The position numbers and the translations under genes are program-made. The notes under the pieces were generated by a model. It searched no databases. It had not been told where the DNA came from and worked only from the letters and a program-made list of their open reading frames with translations. From Actinomycetes bacterium (GTDB taxonomy: Bacteria; Actinomycetota; UBA4738): a DNA stretch of 33,027 bases. Location of the stretch: the NCBI GenBank assembly GCA_021784765.1, contig JAJYHN010000163.1, forward strand, positions 1-33,027, written 5' to 3'. Below, one piece after another: positions 13,324-21,859 of the stretch; position 1 is the first letter of the stretch, and every line of letters begins with the position of its first letter.

Positions 13324-16065
13324 ATGCCCTCCGAGCCGACCCGCCCGACCGACCCCGTGCCCGCCGGCACCGCCACGCGCGCGGGCGAGCCGCTGCCCGA
13401 GCCGCTCGCCCGCGACATCGCCGTGCTCCGCGGGGTCCTGGACGAGGTGCTGCGGGAGTCGGCGGGGCCGGACCTGCCCCGGGACCTCGAGCGGCTGCTC
13501 CAGGCGACCGTCGCGCTGCGCGCCGACCCCGGCGCCGGGCGGCGCGGCGAGGCGACGGCGCTCGTGGCCGGGCTCCGGGACGGGCGTGCCGAGCAGCTCG
13601 CGGCGGCCTTCACCCTGTCGTTCCACCTGATGAACCTGGCCGAGGAGCACCACCGCGCGCGGACGATCCGCGAGCGCGGCGGCGCGCCGGGGCGGCCCGT
13701 GGCCGACTCGATCGACGCGGCCGTGGTGGCCGTGCGGGAGCAGGACGGGGACGAGGCGCTCCGCGAGGTGCTCGGACGCCTGGAGGTCGCCCCGGTCCTG
13801 ACGGCCCACCCGACCGAGGCGCGCCGCCGGGCGGTGGTCGAGGGCATCCGCCGGGTCGGCGACCAGCTCGAGCGGCTCGACGACCCGCGCATCTCGCGCG
13901 CCGAGTCCGCCGACGTGCGGCGGCGCCTGCTGGAGGAGGTCGCGATCCTCTGGCGCACGGCGCCGCTGCGCGAGCACCGGCCGACCCCGTTGGACGAGGT
14001 GCGAACGGCGATGGCGCTGTTCGACGAGACGCTCTTCGGGATCGTCCCGCACCTCTACCGCGAGCTCGACCGGGCGCTCGGGCCTCCAGACGACGGCCTG
14101 CGCCCGTCGGCGGCGCCGGCGTTCCTGCGGTGGGGGACGTGGATCGGTGGGGACCGTGATGGGAACCCGTCGGTCACGGCCGAGATCACCCGGGCGACGC
14201 TGGCGATCCAGGCCGACCACGTCCTTCGGGGCCTCGAGGCGGCGGCGCGGCGGATCGCGCGCTCCCTGACGGCCTCCGAGCGTTCGACGCCGCCCTCCGC
14301 GGAGCTCGCGCGCTCGCTCGCGCGCGACGAGGGGGCGTTCCCCGCCGTGGCCGCCGCGCTTCGCAGCCGCGCCCCCGGCGAGCCCCACCGCCGGGCCCTC
14401 GCCCTGGCGGCCGAGCGGCTGGCGGCGACCCGGACCGGCGGAACGGGCGCATATGGCGGTCCGGAGGAGCTCCTGGCCGACCTCCGCATGCTGCAGCGCT
14501 CCCTGGAGGCGGCCGGCGCCCCGCGACTCGCCCACGGGGAGCTGCAGCACCTGGTCTGGCAGGCGGAGACCTTCGGGTTCCACCTCGCCTCGCTGGAGGT
14601 TCGCCAGCACGCCTCGGTCCACGCGCGCGTGCTGGCCGAGCTGGCCCCGGACGCCGCCGGGGACGCCGCCGCGCTCGACCGGCTGGCCGCCGAAGGGTGG
14701 CCGGCCGCGACCGCACCCCGGTCGGAGGAGTCCGCCGAGGTGCTCGCAACCCTTGGCGCGATGGCAGACCTGCAGGCCCGCCACGGGGTCGAGGCGTGCC
14801 GCCGCTACGTCGTGAGCTTCACGCGGTCGGCGGCCGACGTGGTCGCCGTGCGGGCCCTGGCCCGGCTCGCCGTCGGCGAGGATCGCTGGCCGGCCCTGCG
14901 CCTCGACGTCGTCCCCCTGTTCGAGTCGCGCGCCGACCTGCAGGCGGCGCCGGCGGTGCTGGACGACCTGTTGACGCTGCCCGGGTTCGCCGGATGGCTC
15001 GACGCGGCCGGACGCAGGCTCGAGGTCATGCTCGGCTACTCGGACTCCGCGAAGGACGCGGGCGTGCTCGCCGCGAACGTCGCGCTGTACGGCGCGCAGG
15101 CCGGCCTCGCCGCATGGGCGGCGGAGCGCGGCGTCGCGCTGGCGCTGTTCCACGGCCGCGGGGGCGCGCTCGGCCGCGGGGGCGGCCCGGCCAACCGGGC
15201 CATCCTCGCCCAGGCGCCGGGGTCGGTCGCCGGGCGGTTCAAGGTCACCGAGCAGGGCGAGGCGGTCTTCGCCCGGTACGGCAACCCGAGCATCGCGCGC
15301 CGCCACCTCGAGCAGGTGACGAACGCCGTGCTGCTGGTCTCCGCGCGCGCCGTCGCCCCCGGCCCCGCTGCCGGATGGGAGCGCTTCGAGGGGACGATCG
15401 CCCGCATGGCCGAGGCCTCGGAGGTCGCCTACCGCGACCTCGTCGAGCGCCCGGGCTTCGGCGAGTTCCTCGCCGCGGTCACCCCCCTCGACGAGCTCGC
15501 CGAGCTGCGGATCGGCTCGCGCCCGGCCCGGCGCGCCGGCCGTCACGACCTGGCCTCGCTGCGCGCGATCCCCTGGGTGTTTGCCTGGACACAGAGCCGG
15601 TGCAACCTGGCCGGCTGGTACGGGCTGGGGTCGGGGCTCGCCGCCGTCGCCGGGGATCGCGGGGGCCTCGACACCCTCCGCGCGATGCACCGCGAGTGGC
15701 CCTTCTTCACCTCGATGCTCGAGAACGCCGAGATGAGCCTGGTGAAGGCCGACATGCCGATCGCCGAGCTGTACCTGGCGCTCGGCCGGCGCCCGGACCT
15801 CGCCGGCGCGATCGTCGCCGAGCACGACCGCACGCGCGACCTCGTGCTGGCGGTCACGGGCCACGACCGGCTGCTGGCGGGGCGGCCGGTGCTGCGCCGC
15901 GCGGTCGACCTGCGCAACCCCTTCGTCGACGCGCTGTCGTTCCTGCAGCTCCGGTTCCTCCGCGAGCTGCGGGCGGCGCCCGGCGAGGCCGAGCGCGCCC
16001 GCCTCGGCGACCTGGTGCGGCTGACGGTCGCGGGCGTCGCGGCCGGCCTGCAGAACACCGGCTGA
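13324..16065 (+). CDS. ppc: Phosphoenolpyruvate carboxylase
   Basis: A 913-residue cytosolic enzyme that carboxylates PEP to oxaloacetate and so refills the TCA cycle and supplies carbon skeletons for glutamate. Signatures in order: VLTAHPTEARRR with catalytic His162, GTWIGGDRDGNP, GYSDSAKDAG at about 570-580, the FHGRGGALGRGGGP loop at about 608-621, SRCNLAGWYGLGSGL, and the conserved C-terminal QNTG. The length fits the bacterial family (E. coli enzyme 883 residues). It starts almost at the transcription start of a strong promoter. It sits between glnA and gltB, coupling anaplerosis with ammonium assimilation by location. Confidence 0.97.
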   Translation: MPSEPTRPTDPVPAGTATRAGEPLPEPLARDIAVLRGVLDEVLRESAGPDLPRDLERLLQATVALRADPGAGRRGEATALVAGLRDGRAEQLAAAFTLSFHLMNLAEEHHRARTIRERGGAPGRPVADSIDAAVVAVREQDGDEALREVLGRLEVAPVLTAHPTEARRRAVVEGIRRVGDQLERLDDPRISRAESADVRRRLLEEVAILWRTAPLREHRPTPLDEVRTAMALFDETLFGIVPHLYRELDRALGPPDDGLRPSAAPAFLRWGTWIGGDRDGNPSVTAEITRATLAIQADHVLRGLEAAARRIARSLTASERSTPPSAELARSLARDEGAFPAVAAALRSRAPGEPHRRALALAAERLAATRTGGTGAYGGPEELLADLRMLQRSLEAAGAPRLAHGELQHLVWQAETFGFHLASLEVRQHASVHARVLAELAPDAAGDAAALDRLAAEGWPAATAPRSEESAEVLATLGAMADLQARHGVEACRRYVVSFTRSAADVVAVRALARLAVGEDRWPALRLDVVPLFESRADLQAAPAVLDDLLTLPGFAGWLDAAGRRLEVMLGYSDSAKDAGVLAANVALYGAQAGLAAWAAERGVALALFHGRGGALGRGGGPANRAILAQAPGSVAGRFKVTEQGEAVFARYGNPSIARRHLEQVTNAVLLVSARAVAPGPAAGWERFEGTIARMAEASEVAYRDLVERPGFGEFLAAVTPLDELAELRIGSRPARRAGRHDLASLRAIPWVFAWTQSRCNLAGWYGLGSGLAAVAGDRGGLDTLRAMHREWPFFTSMLENAEMSLVKADMPIAELYLALGRRPDLAGAIVAEHDRTRDLVLAVTGHDRLLAGRPVLRRAVDLRNPFVDALSFLQLRFLRELRAAPGEAERARLGDLVRLTVAGVAAGLQNTG

Positions 16066-16115
16066 TCCCGGCGGCGCCCGGCCACGGCGGTCCCGTGGAC
16101 GCCCCGGCGCCGCGC

Positions 16116-16172
16116 GTCACACAGCGTTCATCCGGGCGAAATCCGGCCGCAAACGGGCATCCCTATCGTGCG
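16116..16172 (+). promoter_or_regulatory. Putative nitrogen-control promoter of gltB
   Basis: Half-sites GTCAC (16116), TTCAT (16127), GAAAT (16138) and GCAAA (16149) lie at 11-bp intervals, followed by a TATCGT -10 box at 16164-16169. Distance and order match the site upstream of the RAM-glnA operon exactly: GAAAT to -10 is 26 bp in both, and both -10 boxes continue as CGTGCG. No good -35 is present, consistent with an activator-dependent promoter. The inferred transcription start near 16176 leaves a leader of about 73 nt. Confidence 0.6.
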
Positions 16173-16248
16173 GTCCATCCCTCGGGTCGGGGGCGCGTTC
16201 GCGTCCCCTCGCGGCGTCGGCCGCGACGGCCACGGGACGGGAGGTGCG

Positions 16249-19200
16249 ATGCGCGCAAGGACGCCCGGCTGGGACCCTCGTGCGACCGAGCGGGACGCCT
16301 GCGGGGCGGGCTTCGTCGCCGACGCCGAGGGCAGGGCCTCGAGGGAGATCGTCGAACGGGCGCTCGACGCGCTCGCCCGCGTCCGCCACCGGGGAGCCGT
16401 GGCCGCCGACGCACGGACCGGCGACGGCGCCGGGCTGCTCACGCCCATCCCCCGCGGCCTGCTGGCCGCGGCGCTCGGGCCCCGGGGCGCGGCCCTCGAC
16501 CTCGAGCGGCTGGGGCTCGCGATGGTCTTCGCCTTCGACGGCGCGCCGCCGGCCGACGTCCGTCGGGCGGTCGAGGCGGCCTGCGCCGACGAGGCGATCG
16601 ACGTCGTCGCGTGGCGGACGGTGCCGGTCGAGCCGGAGGCGCTCGGCGAGCAGGCCCTGCGCGCGATGCCCCGGATCGAGCAGGCGGTGCTCGGATGGCC
16701 GACCGGCCGGTTCGAGGAGGACGGCGAGCGCGCCTGCCACCGCGCGCGCCGCCGGGCCGAGGCGGCGCTCCGCCGCGACGGCCGCCACGTCTACTTCCCC
16801 TCGTTCAGCTTCTCGACCGTCACCTACAAGGCGCTGGTCGCGGCCGACCAGCTCGCCAGGTTCTACCCGGACCTGCGCGACCCGCGCTTCGAGGGAGCGT
16901 TCGCGATCTTCCACCAGCGGTACTCGACGAACACCGCGCCGACCTGGGAGCGGGCGCAGCCGTTCCGCCTCTCCGCCCACAACGGCGAGATCAACACCAT
17001 CGCCGGCAACGTGCACCGGATGCGCTCGCGCGAGGGGCGGCTGGGACTCCCGACCCAGGCCGAGGAGGACCTGCTGCGCCCGATCGTCGACGAGACGGGC
17101 TCGGACTCCGCGATGCTCGACGACGTCGTCGAGCTGCTGGCGCGCGAGTCGAGCCTCGGCGCGCCGCGGGACATCCGTCAGGTCGTCGCGATGCTGGTGC
17201 CGGCCGCGTGGGAGGGGACCCCCGGCCTGCCCCCGGAGGTCCGCGACTTCTACCGCTGGCACGCCACGCAGATGGAGCCGTGGGACGGGCCGGCGGCGCT
17301 GGTGTTCACCGACGGGTCCGGCGTCGGGGCGGCCCTCGACCGCAACGGGCTGCGACCGCTCCGGTGGGCGATCTGCGACGACGGGTTCGTCGCGGCCGCA
17401 TCGGAGGCGGGTGCCGTCGACGTCGCCGGCCACGGGGGCGTGCGACGGGGGAAGCTCGGCCCCGGGGGAATGCTGTACGTGGACCCGCACGAGTGCGGGG
17501 TGCAGCTCGACCCCGTGCGCCGGGTGGCGCACCGGCGGCCGTACGGCGCCTGGCTGCGCGAGCACCGCATCGTGCACGCGGGCGGCGAGCCCGCCGGCAT
17601 CGCGCCCGTGACCGAGCCGGCGCGACGGCGGGCCCTGCACGGCTACACCCGCGAGGAGCTGTTGCTCTCGCTCCGGCCGTCGGCGCACGCGGGCAGGGAG
17701 CCGACGTTCTCGATGGGCGACGACACTCCGCCCGCGGCCCTGCGGGCGCACCGGGGAACGGTCTTCGACCACGTCCGGCAGCGGTTCGCCCAGGTCACGA
17801 ACCCGGCGATCGACCACCTGCGCGAGCGCTTCGTGATGTCGACCCGGGTCCTGCTCGGGCCGCGCGACCCGCTGCTCTGGGAGCGGCCCGAGACCGCCTC
17901 CGTCGTGGAGTGCGCGTCGTTCCTGCTGTTCCGCCTGCCCGGTGGGGCCGTCCTGGACGCCACCTGGCCGGTCGAGGAGGGGCCGGCCGGGCTGCGCGCC
18001 GCCCTCGAGCGCCTCGGGCACGAGGCCGTCCACGCGGCCCGCCATGGCGGCGGCATCCAGGTGGTGAGCGACGCCGGGGCCGGGCCCGCCCGCGCCCCCG
18101 TTCCCTCGCTGCTCGCCGTCGGCGCGGTGGACCTCGCGCTGCTGGCTGCCGGGCACCGGACGCGGACCTCGATCGTGGTTCAGTCCGACGACGCGCGCGA
18201 GTCCCACCACGTCGCGGCGCTCCTCGGGTTCGGCGCCGAGGCGGTCCTGCCGCGGCTCGCGTTCGTGACGATCGCCGAGCTGGCCGAGGAGGCGGAGGGG
18301 TCGGAGGCCGTCCCGGCATGGCTCGCCCGCTACTGGACGGCGCTCGAGGAGGGCGTGCTGAAGGCACTCGCCAAGCTCGGCATCTCGTCGGTGGATGCCT
18401 ACCGGGGCGCGAGGACCTTCGACGTGCTGGGGCTCTCGGAGGACGCCGTCGACCTCTGCCTCGCCGGCGCCCCAGCGGCGCTCGGCGGGACCGGCCTGGA
18501 GGATCTCGCGGCCGACGTGCTGGCGCGCCACGCGGGGGCCTTCGGCGAGGCGACGGCTCCGGCGCCGGCCAACCCCGGGCTGGTGAAGTTCCACCGGGGC
18601 GGCGAGTACCACGCGACGAACCCCGACGTGGTTCGCGCGCTGCACGGCTTCGTCGACCCCTCGGGCGAGCGGCTCCGCTCCACGGTCGCCGGGCAGGACA
18701 AGGCGGCGGTCGCGCGGCGCGCGGGCGCGGGCGCGGGCGCGGGCGCGAAGGCGAACGGTTCCGATCCCTACGAGGCGTTCGCCCGGCTGATCGACGCGCG
18801 CCCCCCGGCAGCCCCCCGCGACCTGCTCGAGCCGGCCCCGGCCGGCCCCCCGGTCCCGCTCCACGAGGTGGAGCCCGCCCCGGCCATCCTTCGAAGGTTC
18901 TCGACGGCCGCGATCTCCCACGGCTCGATCTCGAGGGAGGCGCACAAGACGCTCGCCCTCGCCATGGCGCTCGTCGGGGGGATGTCGAACTCGGGCGAGG
19001 GGGGCGAGGACCCCGCCCGGTTCCGCACCCCGCGCAATTCCCGCATCAAGCAGATCGCATCCGGCCGCTTCGGCGTGACCCCCGAGTACTGCGCGTTCGC
19101 CGACGAGCTGCAGATCAAGATCGCCCAGGGGTCCAAGCCCGGAGAGGGGGGGCACCTGCCGGCGCACAAGGTCACCGACGAGATCGCCCGCCTGCGGCAC

Positions 19201-20793
19201 ACCCGGGCCGGGGTCACGCTGATCAGCCCCGCCCCCCACCACGACATCTACTCGATCGAGGACCTCGCGCAGCTCGTGTTCGACCTGAAACAGGTGAACC
19301 CGCGGGCGGCGGTCTCGGTGAAGCTGGTCGCGGAGGCGGGGGTCGGCACGATCGCCGCCGGCGTCGCGAAGGCGCTGGCCGACGTCGTCCACATCGCCGG
19401 CGCCGACGGGGGCACCGGCGCCTCGCCGCTGTCCTCGATCAAGAACGCGGGACTGCCCTGGGAGGTCGGGCTGGCCGAGGCGCAGCACGTGCTCGCCGAG
19501 AGCGGCCTGCGGGGCCGTGTTCGGCTCCGCGTGGACGGGGGGCTGAAGACCGGTCGCGACGTGCTGCTGGCGGCCCTGCTCGGTGCGGACGAGTTCTCGT
19601 TCGGGACGGCCGTGCTGGTCGCCGAGGGCTGCATCATGGTCCGGACCTGCCACCTGGACACCTGCCCGACGGGCATCGCGACCCAGCGGCCGGAGCTGCG
19701 CTCGAAGTTCGCCGGAACCCCGGAGATGGTCGCCGCCTACCTGACGGGGGTCGCCGAGGACGTCCGCCGCCGCCTGGCCGCCCTGGGACTCCGCTCGCTC
19801 GACGAGGCGATCGGCCGCACCGACCTGCTCCGGCCGCGGGGCGGGCCGGGGGACGAGGGCGGCGGGACGGATGCCGCGGGCGGGGCGGGCGAGGCCGGCA
19901 CGGCCGCCGCACGCGGCCGGCTTCGCGTGGACGAGCTGCTCGCATCCCCGGCGGTCGATCGCCGGTTCGAGGCGCCCGGCGACCCGGTGCCCCGCTCGGC
20001 GCTCGGCGACCGCCTGCACGGCGAGGCCTGGCCGGCGGTCCGGGCCGGCCGCGCGATCTCGCTCGCCTACCCGATTACGAACTCCGACCGCGCGGTCGGG
20101 GCGCGCCTCGGTGGAGAGATCGGCCGGGCGTTCGGCACCGCTGCGCCGCCGGGCTCGGTCCGGGCCGAGTTCCACGGGCAGGCGGGACAGTCGTTCGGGG
20201 CGTTCCTGGCCGACGGGGTCGAGCTGCGGCTGGTCGGCGAGGCCAACGACTACGTCGGCAAGGGCATGGGCGGAGGACGGATCGTGATCGTCCCGCCGCC
20301 GGACGACCTCGGGGATCCCGTCCTCGCCGGCAACACGATCCTCTACGGCGCGACCGGTGGGGAGCTCCTCGTGGCCGGGACGGTCGGCGAGCGCTTCGCC
20401 GTGCGCAACTCCGGCGCGCTCGCGGTGGTCGAGGGGGCCGGCGACCACTGCTGCGAGTACATGACCGGCGGCACCGTCGTCGTGCTCGGCCCCGTCGGGG
20501 TGAACCTCGGGGCCGGCATGACCGGGGGCTCGGCGTTCGTCCTCGATCCGCTCGGCGCGCTCGCCGGGAGGGTGAATCCCGAGCTGGTCGAGGTCGGGGT
20601 CCCCGACGCCGCGGAGCTGGCGCGGCTCCGCGACCTGGTCGAGCTCCACGCGATGCTGACCGGCTCGCCACGGGCCCGTGACATCCTCGACAGGTGGGAG
20701 CTGGCGGCCGCGGCCTTCCGGCTCGTCTCGCCGCGCGGCGATGCGCGGACGACGACGCGGCGCCCCGAGGAGGCGCTTGCCCTCACTCCGTAG
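16249..20793 (+). CDS. gltB: Glutamate synthase (GOGAT) large subunit
   Basis: A 1514-residue enzyme that hydrolyses glutamine and transfers the ammonia to 2-oxoglutarate. The ATG at 16249 has a GGGAGG ribosome site and puts the Ntn nucleophile at Cys18 (DACGAGFVAD); the upstream ATG at 16168 lies at or before the predicted transcription start. Domains: class II amidotransferase (about 18-430, with HNGEINTIAGN), central domain, FMN/TIM-barrel domain (about 870-1230) with the 3Fe-4S cysteines in CIMVRTCHLDTCPTG (about 1127-1140), and the glutamate-synthase beta-helix (about 1280-1480). A Gly-Ala linker of hexanucleotide repeats interrupts the region near residue 825. The partner small subunit gltD is not in the window; an IS remnant follows. 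Confidence 0.97.
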   Translation: MRARTPGWDPRATERDACGAGFVADAEGRASREIVERALDALARVRHRGAVAADARTGDGAGLLTPIPRGLLAAALGPRGAALDLERLGLAMVFAFDGAPPADVRRAVEAACADEAIDVVAWRTVPVEPEALGEQALRAMPRIEQAVLGWPTGRFEEDGERACHRARRRAEAALRRDGRHVYFPSFSFSTVTYKALVAADQLARFYPDLRDPRFEGAFAIFHQRYSTNTAPTWERAQPFRLSAHNGEINTIAGNVHRMRSREGRLGLPTQAEEDLLRPIVDETGSDSAMLDDVVELLARESSLGAPRDIRQVVAMLVPAAWEGTPGLPPEVRDFYRWHATQMEPWDGPAALVFTDGSGVGAALDRNGLRPLRWAICDDGFVAAASEAGAVDVAGHGGVRRGKLGPGGMLYVDPHECGVQLDPVRRVAHRRPYGAWLREHRIVHAGGEPAGIAPVTEPARRRALHGYTREELLLSLRPSAHAGREPTFSMGDDTPPAALRAHRGTVFDHVRQRFAQVTNPAIDHLRERFVMSTRVLLGPRDPLLWERPETASVVECASFLLFRLPGGAVLDATWPVEEGPAGLRAALERLGHEAVHAARHGGGIQVVSDAGAGPARAPVPSLLAVGAVDLALLAAGHRTRTSIVVQSDDARESHHVAALLGFGAEAVLPRLAFVTIAELAEEAEGSEAVPAWLARYWTALEEGVLKALAKLGISSVDAYRGARTFDVLGLSEDAVDLCLAGAPAALGGTGLEDLAADVLARHAGAFGEATAPAPANPGLVKFHRGGEYHATNPDVVRALHGFVDPSGERLRSTVAGQDKAAVARRAGAGAGAGAKANGSDPYEAFARLIDARPPAAPRDLLEPAPAGPPVPLHEVEPAPAILRRFSTAAISHGSISREAHKTLALAMALVGGMSNSGEGGEDPARFRTPRNSRIKQIASGRFGVTPEYCAFADELQIKIAQGSKPGEGGHLPAHKVTDEIARLRHTRAGVTLISPAPHHDIYSIEDLAQLVFDLKQVNPRAAVSVKLVAEAGVGTIAAGVAKALADVVHIAGADGGTGASPLSSIKNAGLPWEVGLAEAQHVLAESGLRGRVRLRVDGGLKTGRDVLLAALLGADEFSFGTAVLVAEGCIMVRTCHLDTCPTGIATQRPELRSKFAGTPEMVAAYLTGVAEDVRRRLAALGLRSLDEAIGRTDLLRPRGGPGDEGGGTDAAGGAGEAGTAAARGRLRVDELLASPAVDRRFEAPGDPVPRSALGDRLHGEAWPAVRAGRAISLAYPITNSDRAVGARLGGEIGRAFGTAAPPGSVRAEFHGQAGQSFGAFLADGVELRLVGEANDYVGKGMGGGRIVIVPPPDDLGDPVLAGNTILYGATGGELLVAGTVGERFAVRNSGALAVVEGAGDHCCEYMTGGTVVVLGPVGVNLGAGMTGGSAFVLDPLGALAGRVNPELVEVGVPDAAELARLRDLVELHAMLTGSPRARDILDRWELAAAAFRLVSPRGDARTTTRRPEEALALTP
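18721..18747 (+). repeat. GCGGGC hexanucleotide repeat inside gltB
   Basis: About four tandem copies of GCGGGC encode an alternating Ala-Gly run (AGAGAGA) in a linker just before the FMN domain of GOGAT. Copy-number change would add or remove two residues per unit without shifting the frame. Confidence 0.8.
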
Positions 20794-20862
20794 GCCCGGC
20801 GCAGCCGGAACCCGCCCGGCCACTGCGGCGGCGCATGTTCGCCGAGCTCGACGTCCGCTGAG

Positions 20863-20906
20863 GCCCGCGAGCCCGGGCCCACCCGCCCGCGAGCCCGGGC
20901 CCACCC
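20863..20906. repeat. 22-bp tandem repeat downstream of gltB
   Basis: Two exact 22-bp copies (20863-20884 and 20885-20906), with the first bases of a third, lie in the 223-bp gene-free stretch between gltB and the transposase remnant. Each copy contains the palindrome GAGCCCGGGC-type core (CCCGGG). I see no gene in this stretch; the repeat could form hairpins that end gltB transcription, but this is only a possibility. Confidence 0.8.
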
Positions 20907-20978
20907 GCCCGGACACCCCCGCCCCCTCGGCCCCGGCGACGCGGGCCGTTCGCCCTCCCCCGACCGCCCGGGGGGCGC

Positions 20979-21818
20979 TAGTAGTCTGTCGGCGAAATAG
21001 TGCGGTAGTGTGATGCATGCGAACTCTGCAGGCGTCGGCGTTGCCGGTGATAGCTGAGCAGCGGGCCGAGTTGACCCGGATGGCAAGCTCGACGGTCTTG
21101 CCGCATCGCAAGGTCGTGCAGGCAAGGGCGTTGCTGCTGGCCGCTGACGGCGTGGCCAACGAGGAGATCGCGCGGCGGGCTGAGGTCGACTCCGACACGG
21201 TGCGCCGCTGGCGCGCGCGGTTCGCCGCGGAGGGTCCCGCTGGCGTCGGGGTGATCGCGAAGGGCCGGGGTCGCAAGCCGTCGCTGCCGCCGGGCACAGT
21301 CGCCGAGGTGGTGCGGCTGACGATGACCGAGACGCCCGCGGATGGATCGACGCACTGGACGACCCGGTCGATGGCCCGGCGGGTCGGGATCGGCAAGGAT
21401 GCGGTGGCGCGGATCTGGGCCGACCACGACCTCAAGCCGTGGAAGGTCGACACGTTCAAGCTCAGCACCGACCCGCACTTCGAGGAGAAGCTGGTCGACG
21501 TCGTGGGGCTGTACCTGAACCCGCCGGCGCGGGCGGTGGTGTTCAGCTACGACGAGAAGACCCAGTGCCAGGCGTTGGACCGCACCCAGCCGACCTTGCC
21601 GATCAAGCCGGGCCGAGCGGGCACGATGACGCACGACTACAAGCGCAACGGCACCACCGACCTGTTCGCCGCCATGAACATCGCGACCGGGCAGGTGCTC
21701 ACCGGCTGCCAGAAGGGCCACGCGGCGACCGACGTGCTGCGCTTCTTCAAGCGGATCGACGCGTCGGTGCCGCGAGGGCTCGCGGTCCACGTCGTTCTCG
21801 ACAACCTGTCCGCGCAGC
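20979..21818 (+). mobile_element. Truncated IS630-type insertion sequence
   Basis: The left end appears at a TA dinucleotide (20979-20980) followed by an AT-richer end sequence (AGTCTGTCGGCGAAATAG) some 36 bp before the transposase start, as expected for an IS630-family terminal repeat next to its TA target. The transposase similarity stops abruptly near 21815, and no inverted copy of the left end is seen up to 22400, so the right part is deleted. Base composition and codon use are less GC-extreme than in flanking genes, consistent with transfer. Exact boundaries are uncertain. Confidence 0.65.
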
Positions 21819-21859
21819 GCCACGCCCTCGCGCGCGGGGGTGCTCCTCCAAGGAGCTGA
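21017..21859 (+). pseudogene. IS630-family transposase, C-terminally truncated
   Basis: The 280-residue frame has an N-terminal helix-turn-helix (about 30-70, NEEIARRAEVDSDTVRRW), a second HTH-like part with ARIWADHDLKPWKVDTFK, and the first two catalytic acids of the DDE domain: Asp179 in VFSYDEKTQCQALD and Asp262 in HVVLDNLSA. In intact members the next segment carries a PTSSSWLNQVE-type motif with the third acidic residue; here the frame turns into unrelated Arg/Ala-rich sequence right after LDNLSA and stops at 21859. No other frame continues the family. The transposase should therefore be inactive. It points away from gltB. Confidence 0.85.

Noticed and set aside
16168-16248. Earlier ATG start for gltB
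   Set aside because: It lies within the proposed -10 region and before the inferred transcription start, has no ribosome site, and would put a long extension before the nucleophile Cys, whereas the ATG at 16249 has a good ribosome site.
14697-20681. Very long plus-strand open frame (1994 codons) and a 1783-codon minus-strand frame at 16117-21468
   Set aside because: Both are Arg/Gly/Pro/Ala-rich shadows of ppc and gltB, caused by the scarcity of stop codons in very GC-rich DNA; neither has recognisable domains.
20863-20906. 22-bp tandem repeat as an attachment site or CRISPR repeat
   Set aside because: The copies are directly adjacent with no spacer, and no integrase, cas gene or tRNA is nearby.
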